Source: Lysinibacillus fusiformis
Lineage (GTDB): Bacteria > Bacillota > Bacilli > Bacillales_A > Planococcaceae
Assembly (NCBI RefSeq): GCF_003049525.1
Contig: NZ_PYWL01000002.1
Coordinates: 310,001-374,000, forward strand
DNA length: 64,000 nt
Reading direction: 5' to 3'
The notes beneath the pieces were generated by a model. The model was not told the DNA's origin. It ran no database searches and saw only the letters and a list, made by a program, of their open reading frames with translations. The stretch's first letter is position 1, and the number at the start of each line of letters is the position of its first letter. Of this stretch, positions 43,474 to 52,171 are shown piece after piece. Position numbers and translations under genes: made by a program.

Positions 43474-43490
43474 TCGGAACACTGTTCCGA
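43474..43490 (+). promoter_or_regulatory. Palindromic operator candidate for the IclR regulator
   Basis: TCGGAAC-ACT-GTTCCGA is a perfect inverted repeat (7-bp arms, 3-bp centre) about 9 bp downstream of the expected start site and 27 bp before the hyuA start. IclR proteins bind short palindromes of this size, and a site here would block the polymerase. Confidence 0.6.
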
Positions 43491-43516
43491 TTATAGGAAC
43501 ACGGAGGGATGGAGTC

Positions 43517-45553
43517 TTGAAAATCGCAACAGATATTGGCGGTACTTTTACCGACCTAGTTTATACAGATGAGAAAGGAAATCTTCATTTTGACAAAGGG
43601 CATACGACGCCAGGGCATTTTGAGGATGGGATATTAAACGTATTAGGACGACATGTAACAGAGGATTCTCTCATGGAATCGTTTATTCATGGTTCTACGG
43701 TAATTATTAATACATTAACAGAGAGAAAAGGTGGCAAAGTCGGATTAATTACAACAAAAGGCTTCCGTGATATTTTAGAAATTGCACGAGGTAACCGACC
43801 AGACTTATATAATTTTAAATATAAAAAGCCAGAGCCATTTGTAGAGCGTTATTTACGACAAGAAATCGATGAACGCATTGATTTTAAAGGAAATATTATG
43901 AAAGCGCTTAATAGGAACGAAGTTGGAGAGATTGTTCGTCAATTTAAGGAATCAGGTGTAGAGGCAATTGCCATTTCGCTTATTCATGGCTATAAAAATC
44001 CCATTCATGAGCAGCAATTAAAAGAAGAAATAGTAAAAATTTGGCCCGAGGTGTATATTACACTTTCAAGCGAAACGATTAAGGAATATCGTGAATATGA
44101 AAGAACAAATACAACGGTTTTAAATTCATATGTGAAGCCCATTGCTCACGCTTATTTAAAAAGCTTAAAAGAAAAATTGAGCACAGTTGGTATTACGGAT
44201 CATTTAAAAATTATGCAATCAAATGGTGGGACAACAAGCTTTGATAAAGCTATGGAGTTACCAATCAATCTAGTCGAGTCTGGCCCTGTAGCAGGAATGT
44301 TTGGGGCAGCAAAATTAGGTGAGCTTCTAAATGAGTCCAATATTATTGCCTTTGATGTGGGTGGTACGACAGCGAAATGCTCACTTATTACAGATGGCAA
44401 AGTAAACGTTACGACAGATTACTATATTGAAAGAAATGAAAAATTTGCTGGCTATCCAATTAAAACTCCAGTTGTAGATATTGTTGAAATCGGCAATGGT
44501 GGGGGCTCTATCGCTCGTGTGGATCAGTTCGGTTCCTTAAAGGTTGGTCCGGATTCTGCTGGGGCAAACCCAGGTCCAGTAGCCTATGGGCTAGGCAATA
44601 CACAGCCAACGATTACGGATGCTAATGTTTATTTAGGAAGATTATCATTAGCAAACTTCGATAATCCAATTTCTATCGACAAAGTAGAGGAAGCACTTGT
44701 TGAAGCGATTGCGAAACCATTTAATGTTTCAGCGGAAGAAGCAGCGCAAGGTATATTAGATATTGCGAATTCCAATATGTTAAATGCGTTGAAGCTCATT
44801 TCCATTCGTAAAGGCTATGATCCAGAAGACTTTACAATGGTTGCCTTTGGCGGTGGTGGTCCACTACACGCTATTAATTTAGCAGAGGAATTAGGCATGA
44901 AAAAGGTCATTATACCTTATGGCTCTTCTGTCTTTTCAGCATTAGGAATGATGATGACAGAATATCGACAAGACTATATCCAAACAAGTTTAATGGGCTT
45001 TGATCACACGCATCTTGCGGAAATTCAAGCGAATATTGATCAAGCTATTGAAAGTGCCTATGCTGACGCACCTTTATCGAAAGAGCATTATTATTTCGAA
45101 ATTAATTATGATTTACGTTATAAAGGCCAAGAGCATGCAGTCAAATTGAACGCATCGAATATCACGATTGATGATGAAGGGCTTCTTCAATTGGCTGAAG
45201 CGTTCCATGTAAAACATAAACAAGAATTTTCATTCGATTTGCCAACTACTCCAATTGAATTAGTAAATCTACACATTACCATCTATGGAAAAGATGAGGC
45301 TGTTCAATTTAAAGAATTAGATTTCTCTCATATTGATGTGTCAACATGTATCAAAACAAAGCGCAACTTATATGTGAAAGAAAAGGGTTGGGTTGAAGTC
45401 AATGTTTATGACCAGCAAAAGCTTGCTCCTGGGTATGTCATTGCAGGTCCTGCTATCGTTGAAAACCCAACATCTACAGTCGTAATCAATGAGAAGCAAT
45501 CCATAGAAATTGATAAATATGGAAATTTGATTGTAGAGATGGAGGGGAAATAA
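43517..45553 (+). CDS. hyuA: Hydantoinase/oxoprolinase subunit A (ATP-dependent)
   Basis: 678 residues of the HyuA/OplA-A ASKHA fold. IATDIGGTFTDLVYT at the very start is the first phosphate-binding loop, and NIIAFDVGGTTAKCSLI (about residue 276-292) the second. ESGPVAGMFGAA and AFGGGGPLHA are further family signatures. With HyuB it uses ATP to open hydantoin- or 5-oxoproline-type rings. The TTG at 43517 is the start (GGAGGG 8 bp upstream); an ATG-led extension would include the operator. It is the first gene of a five-gene operon. Confidence 0.92.
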   Translation: MKIATDIGGTFTDLVYTDEKGNLHFDKGHTTPGHFEDGILNVLGRHVTEDSLMESFIHGSTVIINTLTERKGGKVGLITTKGFRDILEIARGNRPDLYNFKYKKPEPFVERYLRQEIDERIDFKGNIMKALNRNEVGEIVRQFKESGVEAIAISLIHGYKNPIHEQQLKEEIVKIWPEVYITLSSETIKEYREYERTNTTVLNSYVKPIAHAYLKSLKEKLSTVGITDHLKIMQSNGGTTSFDKAMELPINLVESGPVAGMFGAAKLGELLNESNIIAFDVGGTTAKCSLITDGKVNVTTDYYIERNEKFAGYPIKTPVVDIVEIGNGGGSIARVDQFGSLKVGPDSAGANPGPVAYGLGNTQPTITDANVYLGRLSLANFDNPISIDKVEEALVEAIAKPFNVSAEEAAQGILDIANSNMLNALKLISIRKGYDPEDFTMVAFGGGGPLHAINLAEELGMKKVIIPYGSSVFSALGMMMTEYRQDYIQTSLMGFDHTHLAEIQANIDQAIESAYADAPLSKEHYYFEINYDLRYKGQEHAVKLNASNITIDDEGLLQLAEAFHVKHKQEFSFDLPTTPIELVNLHITIYGKDEAVQFKELDFSHIDVSTCIKTKRNLYVKEKGWVEVNVYDQQKLAPGYVIAGPAIVENPTSTVVINEKQSIEIDKYGNLIVEMEGK

Positions 45554-45556
45554 ATC

Positions 45557-47236
45557 ATGAAAAAAGACGTTTTTGCTGTAGAGATTATTCAGGATTCATT
45601 GCTAGCCATAGGGGATGAAATGTTTGTCGCTCTAGCACGCTCTTCTATGAGTCCCGTCATCTATGAAGTATTAGACTATGCCTGCGGTTTAACAGATGCA
45701 CAGGGTAACTTAATTAGCCAAGGAAATGGTGTTACAAGCTTTATTGGTATGCTAAGTCCAATGGTGCAGCGAGTAATTGAAAAATTCGATCATGGACAAA
45801 AGTTACATGAGGGCGATGTCATTATTATTAATGACCCGTATGTAGGGGGAGGCTCGCATTTATCCGATGTTGGCTTAGTGCTTCCGATTTTTTATAATGG
45901 TGAAATCATTGCTTACTCTGCCAATAAAGCACACTGGACAGAAGTTGGGGGCATGGATCCTGGTTCATTTACAAGTAATTCTAATGAAATCTATCAGGAA
46001 GGTCTACAACTGCCAGGTGTTAAACTTTATCATAAAGGTGAATTGAACGAAGCCATTTATGAGATTATCTCGATGAATGTTCGTTTGCCAGAGCTATCTA
46101 TCGGCGATATGTTTGCACAAGTAGCGGCCTTAAAAACAGGCGAAAGGCGAATTACAGAGCTTTGTCAGAAGTTTGGTGCTGAATCGGTGAGCTTGTCCAT
46201 TCAAAAACTATTGGACAAGGGTGAAAAAATTGTAGAGCTAGAGCTTCAGCATTTGCCAAAAGGTGAGTTTTACGCGGAGGACTTTATTGAGGGAGATCCA
46301 TTAAAGGGCGGACCATACCCGATTAAAGTGAAAGTAACGATTAGTAATGAAGAATTTATTTGTGATTTTAGAGGCTCCCACCCAGCGGTGAATGTGCCAG
46401 TAAACTGTTCCAAATTTGGTTTAATGGCAAGTGTGCGTGTCATGTTCCTAGCATTACTAGGTGATATTGATGTCATTAATGAGGGAGTCTTTAAACGCTT
46501 AACTATTTTAACGGATGAAAATTCCATTGTCTCTGCTAAGCGCCCACATCCAGTATCCATGAACTTTGAGGCACGTATTGGGGCAGCAGATTTAATTTGG
46601 AAAGCACTTGCGCCACATTTACCAGAAAGATTATCAGCAGGACACTTACAATCCGTTTGTACATTTATTCTGACAGGTAAAAATCCTGAAAATGATGAGT
46701 CATTCCTTATCGTTGAACCATCTGTTGGTGGTTGGGGAGCATCGAATGATGAAGATGGTCAAAGCGGGCAATATTGTATGGGAGATGGTGAAACTTATAA
46801 TCTACCTGTGGAAATTGCCGAAACGAAATATGGCATTCAAATTGATGAATATAGCTTAAACTGTGACGGTGCAGGTACAGGCCAGTTTAGAGGTGGCTTA
46901 GGTGTACGTCGTGTATATACCATCAATAATGATGGTCAAAAGGTTTCAGTCAACTTAGGGAGACACCAATTCGCTCCATTCGGTTTAAGTGGAGGAGGCG
47001 AAGGGTCTCATAACTATTTAATCGTTCATAAAAAGGATGGTTCCACAATTGGACCAGTTGGCGTACTAGCCAATTATGAATTGCAAAAAGGCGATCGTAT
47101 TGAGCTAGTTACAGCAACAGGTGGTGGCTATGGTAATCCACTTGAAAGAAGTAAAGAGGCTATAGAGCGTGATGTGTTAAATGAATATATTTCTGTAGAA
47201 GTAGCAAAAAAGCATTACGGTTATCAAAACGCTTAA
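45557..47236 (+). CDS. hyuB: Hydantoinase/oxoprolinase subunit B
   Basis: 559 residues of the HyuB family, the catalytic partner of HyuA. VIIINDPYVGGGSHLSDVGL is the metal-binding signature, NKAHWTEVGGMDPGSF contains a conserved His, and the C-terminal GLGVRRVY and SGGGEG loops are typical. It starts 3 bp after the hyuA stop, with GGAGGGGA inside hyuA, so the two are tightly coupled. Whether the substrate is a hydantoin, oxoproline or related lactam cannot be decided from the sequence. Confidence 0.93.
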   Translation: MKKDVFAVEIIQDSLLAIGDEMFVALARSSMSPVIYEVLDYACGLTDAQGNLISQGNGVTSFIGMLSPMVQRVIEKFDHGQKLHEGDVIIINDPYVGGGSHLSDVGLVLPIFYNGEIIAYSANKAHWTEVGGMDPGSFTSNSNEIYQEGLQLPGVKLYHKGELNEAIYEIISMNVRLPELSIGDMFAQVAALKTGERRITELCQKFGAESVSLSIQKLLDKGEKIVELELQHLPKGEFYAEDFIEGDPLKGGPYPIKVKVTISNEEFICDFRGSHPAVNVPVNCSKFGLMASVRVMFLALLGDIDVINEGVFKRLTILTDENSIVSAKRPHPVSMNFEARIGAADLIWKALAPHLPERLSAGHLQSVCTFILTGKNPENDESFLIVEPSVGGWGASNDEDGQSGQYCMGDGETYNLPVEIAETKYGIQIDEYSLNCDGAGTGQFRGGLGVRRVYTINNDGQKVSVNLGRHQFAPFGLSGGGEGSHNYLIVHKKDGSTIGPVGVLANYELQKGDRIELVTATGGGYGNPLERSKEAIERDVLNEYISVEVAKKHYGYQNA

Positions 47237-47248
47237 AGGGAGAAATGA

Positions 47249-48001
47249 ATGACTGTCAAGACATTAAAAAACTCATTAGATATACTAGAGTGTTTTGCGA
47301 CGACAGAAAATGCATTAGGTGTTCGTGAAATTTCGCGCATGATGAAAATGCCGACAAGTGTCGTACAAAGAGCCATTCATACATTTACAGAAACGGGTTA
47401 TTTAATTCAGGATGAAGGCACGAAAAAGTATAAATTAGGCTACAAAATGTTCCTTTTTTATGATGTGCTCTCACATACAATGGACCCACACTCGACTATT
47501 TATGAATTAATGCAAAATCTTGCAAGTGAAATAAACGAATCGGTGTTTCTCACTTATATGGACAATGAATATGGTGTCACAACAAAAATTGCCGAAAGTA
47601 ATAAAAATGTAAAGTATGCGGTGTCTTTAGGAACAAAGACACCCCTTTACATCGGTGCTTCCTGTAAAGTCATGTTCGCCTTTTTAGAAGAGGATAGACA
47701 GCTTGAATTAATAGCATTTTTTCAAAGCAAGCAATCGAAAGAGGAGCATAATGAATTTCTTGAGACATTAAGGGAAGAGCTACAAAGTATACGCCAAAAT
47801 AAATGGTGTGTAACCGTTGGTGAATACAATGAACACGCTTTTGGCATCAGTGTACCGTTATTCAACTATAAAAAAGAAATCATCGCATCTCTTACAATTT
47901 CTGGGTTAGTATACGATATAGATGATCAAAGGGAGAAATATATGCTTGACCAGTTAGTGAAAGTAGTTCATCAGATACAATCGCATATTTCAAAACTATA
48001 A
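47249..48001 (+). CDS. IclR-family transcriptional regulator
   Basis: 250 residues. The N-terminal winged HTH (TLKNSLDILECFATTENALG then VREISRMMKMPTSVVQRAIH) is followed by a GAF-like effector domain from about 75 to 245 (ESVFLTYMDNEYGV, PLYIGASCKVMFAFL). It is encoded inside the operon it probably controls, 12 bp after hyuB, so it should be autoregulated; a palindrome lies at the operon promoter. The effector is likely the ring compound or its opened product. Confidence 0.9.
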   Translation: MTVKTLKNSLDILECFATTENALGVREISRMMKMPTSVVQRAIHTFTETGYLIQDEGTKKYKLGYKMFLFYDVLSHTMDPHSTIYELMQNLASEINESVFLTYMDNEYGVTTKIAESNKNVKYAVSLGTKTPLYIGASCKVMFAFLEEDRQLELIAFFQSKQSKEEHNEFLETLREELQSIRQNKWCVTVGEYNEHAFGISVPLFNYKKEIIASLTISGLVYDIDDQREKYMLDQLVKVVHQIQSHISKL

Positions 48002-48023
48002 CAGCAATAGGGGAGCTGACAGT

Positions 48024-49598
48024 ATGAATAATAAAGTATTACACCCACGGGCTTTGGAGCCTGTAACGCTACTAATGATTATTTTAACATCAGTCATTGG
48101 GGCCATTATCGGGATACAGCTGATTACGACTTTAGGAATTTCTGCCAATACATCTATCGTAGGGGCAATATTTGCGATGATTCTAGGAAGAATTCCAATT
48201 GGCAAGCTCATTGCATTTAAATCGGTGCATAGACAAAATATAATCCAAACGGCCATTTCAGCCGCAACATTTAGTGCAGCGAGTAGCTTAATGTTGCCAA
48301 TTGGTATTCCATACGTTTTGGGCTATGAAAATTTAGTATTACCGTTGTTTATCGGTGTTATTTTAGCGATGTTTGTGGATGCTTTATTATTATATAAATT
48401 TTTCGATACAAAAATTTTCCCAGCAGCAGGTACTTGGCCACCAGGGATTGCGACAGCTGAAGCAATTAAGGCTGGCGATAAAGGCGGTAAAAATGCCAAA
48501 GTATTAGTTGGTGGTGTATTAATCGGTATCGTGGGATCAGTTCTAAAAATTCCAATGTCAGCTTTTGGGGTAGCGTTTATCGGTAATATTTGGGCGCTTA
48601 CGATGTTTGGGATTGGGCTTTTACTAAGAGGCTATTCGGTTCAATTATTTAATGTTGACTTAAATGCTTATTATATCCCGCATGGGGTTATGATTGGTGC
48701 TGGGATTGTGGCACTTTTCCAAGTAGCCTTTGCTTTACTAAATAAAAAATCGATTAAAAAGTCAGAAGAGTTAATCTATTCGAAAGATGCAAAAGAAATT
48801 CGCCAAGCCTTTGGTGTTGGGTTTATTGCTTATTTAGCCATTGCCTTATTAATAGCTGTTTTAGGCGGCATTATCACACATATGTCATTTGGGATGTTAA
48901 TAGGATTTATTCTCTTTGCCACAATCGCAGCATTTGTCCATGAGTTGATCGTTGGTATTGCGGCCATGCATGCGGGTTGGTTCCCAGCGTTTGCAGTGGC
49001 ATTTATTACATTGATTGTTGGTATTTTAATAGGCTTCCCTGCACCAGCTCTTGCTTTGTTAGCAGGTTATAGTGCAGCTACAGGGGTTGCATTTGCGGAT
49101 ATGGGCTATGATTTAAAAACTGGTTTTATTCTGCGTGGAAATGGTAGTGATCCGGCACTAGAAAAAGAAGGGCGTAAACAGCAAATGATCGCTGGTATGT
49201 TGGCGTTCTCGATTTCTGCTATTGTTGTTTTACTATCCTACAAATCCTATTTTGCACAAGATTTAGTAGCCCCTGTTAACCATGTTTATGCGGCAACTAT
49301 TCAATCTGGTGTTACAGGGGATGTAGCGAAACAATTAATGATTTGGGCAATTCCAGGGGCATTGATCCAATTGATTGGTGGCTCGAAACGACAAATGGGT
49401 ATTCTTTTTGCTACAGGTTTATTACTGATCAATCCGATTGCTGGATGGGCGGTATTAGCAGGTATCTTACTTCGTGTTATTTTCACATACGTGACGAAAG
49501 GTAAGAGAGAATCTGAAATGACTGTCTTTGCAGCAGGTGTTATTGCTGGGGATGCTTTATACAGCTTCTTCTCTTCTATTCTAAAAATAGGGAAATAG
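48024..49598 (+). CDS. OPT-superfamily transporter
   Basis: A 524-residue membrane protein with about 14 hydrophobic segments. It begins LEPVTLLMIILTSVIGAIIG and has the OPT signature FPAAGTWPPGIATAEAIKAG, then YIPHGVMIGAGIVALF. OPT proteins are proton-coupled importers of oligopeptides or metal chelates. Placement between the IclR gene and a DUF917 gene (22 and 16 bp gaps) strongly suggests it brings in the substrate of the hydantoinase, perhaps a peptide-derived cyclic compound. That link is inference. Confidence 0.87.
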   Translation: MNNKVLHPRALEPVTLLMIILTSVIGAIIGIQLITTLGISANTSIVGAIFAMILGRIPIGKLIAFKSVHRQNIIQTAISAATFSAASSLMLPIGIPYVLGYENLVLPLFIGVILAMFVDALLLYKFFDTKIFPAAGTWPPGIATAEAIKAGDKGGKNAKVLVGGVLIGIVGSVLKIPMSAFGVAFIGNIWALTMFGIGLLLRGYSVQLFNVDLNAYYIPHGVMIGAGIVALFQVAFALLNKKSIKKSEELIYSKDAKEIRQAFGVGFIAYLAIALLIAVLGGIITHMSFGMLIGFILFATIAAFVHELIVGIAAMHAGWFPAFAVAFITLIVGILIGFPAPALALLAGYSAATGVAFADMGYDLKTGFILRGNGSDPALEKEGRKQQMIAGMLAFSISAIVVLLSYKSYFAQDLVAPVNHVYAATIQSGVTGDVAKQLMIWAIPGALIQLIGGSKRQMGILFATGLLLINPIAGWAVLAGILLRVIFTYVTKGKRESEMTVFAAGVIAGDALYSFFSSILKIGK

Positions 49599-49614
49599 AA
49601 AGGAGTAATGCTCG

Positions 49615-50658
49615 ATGGCAAAAGTATTAACGTATGAGGATGGAATTGCTGCTGTGTATGGAGGTGCAATCCTTGGCGGAGGCGGAGGTGGCCTCCTAGA
49701 GGAAGGACTCAAACTGTTGGAGGAAATTTTTGCAGCCGGGGATCCTCAATTAGTCGATCTGACAGAATTAGATGGCCAAGATTTAGTGGCGTGCGTCGCA
49801 ATGGTAGGCGCACCTTCAGCAGCCGATCAATATATTTCGAACGAGCAGCTTTGCTGGAGCTATCGCAATATGAACACACATACCAATCACCGTTTAAAAG
49901 GCATCATTACCAATGAAAATGGTGCCATCACAACGATTAATGGCTGGTTGCAGTCAGTTTTATTAAAAGTGCCTGTCGTAGATGCTCCTTGTAATGGGCG
50001 GGCACATCCAACGGGTATTATGGGTTCCTTAAATCTTCATGAACAGGAAGACTATCAATCAGTACAATTTTACGCAGGTGGCAAAGATGACTTTGCGGTC
50101 CAAGGATTTGTGGAAGGTCCACTACAAAACACGGCTAAAACGGCACGACAAGCGTCTATTTTAGCAGGAGGGTTAGTAGGTGTGACGAGGAATCCTGTGA
50201 CGATAGATTATTTACAGAAACATGGGGCACCGAATGCCATTACAATGGCTATTGAGCTTGGCTATCGTTTCCTCAATGGACAAACCTTTGACGATAAATT
50301 GACCCATATTTTGCAGCAATTGAATGGGGTGCATATCGTAACCGGTAAGGTCCAACATTATTCATTAACGAAGGAAAATGGCTTTGACGTAGGGAAATTA
50401 TCCGTTGGCGATTACGATTTGACGTTCTGGAATGAATATATGACGTTATCGAAAGAAGGACAGCTACAATCGAAATTTCCAGATCTTATCATGACATTTG
50501 ATACGGAAAAGATGCTGCCAGTTCCAAGTGCGAGCATAAAAGAAGGAATGCATGTGGCGGTCATCCATGTTGATCAATCTCATTTAAAATTAAGTTCAAC
50601 GATGCAAAATCAAGAGCTATTAAAAGAAATTGATGAGGTCATCAAGGGCGTGTTGTAG
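49615..50658 (+). CDS. DUF917 (S-methyl-thiohydantoin desulfurase-like) protein
   Basis: 347 residues. YGGAILGGGGGGLLEEGLKL near the N-terminus and APCNGRAHPTGIMGS in the middle are typical of DUF917, which I recall as being renamed the S-methyl-thiohydantoin desulfurase (S-Me-THD) family. These proteins are nearly always beside HyuA/HyuB genes. It would convert a thiohydantoin or related intermediate to a hydantoin, but the activity here is inferred. It is the last gene of the operon, followed by a strong terminator. Confidence 0.85.
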   Translation: MAKVLTYEDGIAAVYGGAILGGGGGGLLEEGLKLLEEIFAAGDPQLVDLTELDGQDLVACVAMVGAPSAADQYISNEQLCWSYRNMNTHTNHRLKGIITNENGAITTINGWLQSVLLKVPVVDAPCNGRAHPTGIMGSLNLHEQEDYQSVQFYAGGKDDFAVQGFVEGPLQNTAKTARQASILAGGLVGVTRNPVTIDYLQKHGAPNAITMAIELGYRFLNGQTFDDKLTHILQQLNGVHIVTGKVQHYSLTKENGFDVGKLSVGDYDLTFWNEYMTLSKEGQLQSKFPDLIMTFDTEKMLPVPSASIKEGMHVAVIHVDQSHLKLSSTMQNQELLKEIDEVIKGVL

Positions 50659-50686
50659 GATCTACTGTTAACTAGCAAATAAACTA

Positions 50687-50734
50687 ATAAAAGCTGCCAT
50701 CATCTACATGACTGTAAGATGGGCAGCTTTTATT
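50687..50734 (+). terminator. Terminator of the hydantoinase operon
   Basis: ATAAAAGCTGCC-ATC and GAT-GGGCAGCTTTTAT form the stem (one unpaired base), with T in the tail. Confidence 0.88.
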
Positions 50735-51347
50735 CGTCCTTCAGCGGGAAGGTATTACATTTTATCACGATCGTTCCTACTTCCTTTATAACTTCTAACA
50801 ATTTTGGCTTACATGAATTTTCATTGTGTTTGTACGACTCATTCACGTGGTTTCATAAACTGGCAGTCATCATCGTGTACGATTTTCATTAAAGGGAGGA
50901 GCTACGTTCATACAACTTGAAGAAGGTAACAACCAATAACGAAAAACAATTACACATGGCTTCCATTTAATAATAACCTTTTGGTCGTAAAAACAACTAA
51001 CTTGTTGTTCACAATTTTCGGCTGTACATCATGCTATGCGGGTTAAACAAAGAATTTCTAAGGGAAAGTGTTCACTTTTATTTGTTTGATGATTGGTTTT
51101 CTTTACTTATGTCATCTTGCAAACATACTATTCAATTGTAAGCCCGCTGAAGTTGATATTCATTCTGTCAAACACATAGCTGTTTGTACATAGCTGAAAA
51201 ATATGAGGTACAGAACAAATTGTTTGTTCTGCAAGTTTATCTTATAATATTCTGAAAAATTAGTCAATTGAAAAGGTATTGATTTTTTATTTTTCGTGAG
51301 GGCTATAAATACAGTATAATCGTGTAGGAAGGGAATGAGTTTGAACT
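50735..51347. other. 613-bp gene-free region with inverted repeats
   Basis: No coding frame or known RNA was recognised. CTTCAGCGGG (50739-50748) recurs inverted as CCCGCTGAAG (51143-51152), about 400 bp apart, the spacing of a decayed mobile-element fragment. Near the right end CAGAACAAA-TTG-TTTGTTCTG (51211-51231) is a perfect 9-bp dyad that could be an operator for the HD-domain gene. Base composition is like the neighbours. Confidence 0.4.
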
Positions 51348-51962
51348 ATGGATGATTTAATGAGTAAAGTACGAGAAATTTATGAACAGTTTGACGCTAG
51401 CCATGATTTCCAACATATTGAGCGTGTCTATCAAAATGCACTAGCGATCTTACATACAGAGCCAGCAGCAGATGCAGAAGTTGTTAAAATTGCAGTGCTG
51501 CTGCATGATGTGAGCGACAAAAAGTATACCGATAGTAAGGAACAGGAGGAACAGCTTATTGCAGAGCTCCCTGTTAGCGAGGAAAAAAAGCAACATATTC
51601 GAGATTGTATTGCACAAGTATCGTTTAATGGTGGAAATGAGCTAGAGGCTACATCCATGGAAGCGAAAATCGTTCGCGATGCAGACCGTTTAGATGCAAT
51701 TGGAGCCATTGGCATCGCTCGAACATTTGCATATGGTGGTGCGAAAGACCGCAAGCTTTATGATAAGGATGAAGAAGCACGCACAAATATGTCGGAATCA
51801 GAATATCGTCAAAAAAATACGTCATCTGTCACTCACTTTTACGAAAAGCTATTGCTCCTAAAGGATTTAATGGTAACGGAAAAGGGCAAGCAAATGGCAC
51901 TTGAACGTCATCAATTTATGGAAAGCTTTTTACAGCAATTACAACATGAAATAGGTCAATAA
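51348..51962 (+). CDS. HD-domain phosphohydrolase
   Basis: A 204-residue HD-superfamily protein. The metal ligands are HDFQHIERV (first His), LLHDVSDKK (His-Asp pair) and VRDADRLDAIGAIG (terminal Asp). It resembles the YedJ/YpgQ-type nucleotide or phosphate-ester hydrolases; the substrate is unknown. The start is taken as the ATG at 51348, though the ribosome binding site (GGAAGGG) is a little distant and an in-frame ATG at 51360 is possible. It is monocistronic with a strong terminator. Confidence 0.88.
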   Translation: MDDLMSKVREIYEQFDASHDFQHIERVYQNALAILHTEPAADAEVVKIAVLLHDVSDKKYTDSKEQEEQLIAELPVSEEKKQHIRDCIAQVSFNGGNELEATSMEAKIVRDADRLDAIGAIGIARTFAYGGAKDRKLYDKDEEARTNMSESEYRQKNTSSVTHFYEKLLLLKDLMVTEKGKQMALERHQFMESFLQQLQHEIGQ

Positions 51963-52008
51963 AACAACACGAACCGCCTTTCAATTGAAGGCGGTTTGTG
52001 TTGTTTTA
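51961..52008 (+). terminator. Terminator after HD gene
   Basis: AACAACAC-g-AACCGCCTT and AAGGCGGTT-t-GTGTTGTT form a stem of about 18 bp around a short loop; it begins within the stop codon. Confidence 0.92.
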
Positions 52009-52171
52009 TTTGCATATTTGTTTGACATAATCATTTTATTGTAATTTGAAGTTTTTTTAAATGAAATATGCAGTACTCCCATATTGTGCGATTTCATAGC
52101 TGGTAAATCGTAATAAATTTTTACAAATATATTTGTGCATTCGCCCTTGTTATTCATTTGGATATCATCGA

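Noticed and set aside
43291..43572. 93-codon frame upstream of and into hyuA
   Set aside because: It crosses the operon promoter and operator, overlaps hyuA in another frame and has no recognisable motif; the composition is that of AT-rich non-coding DNA.
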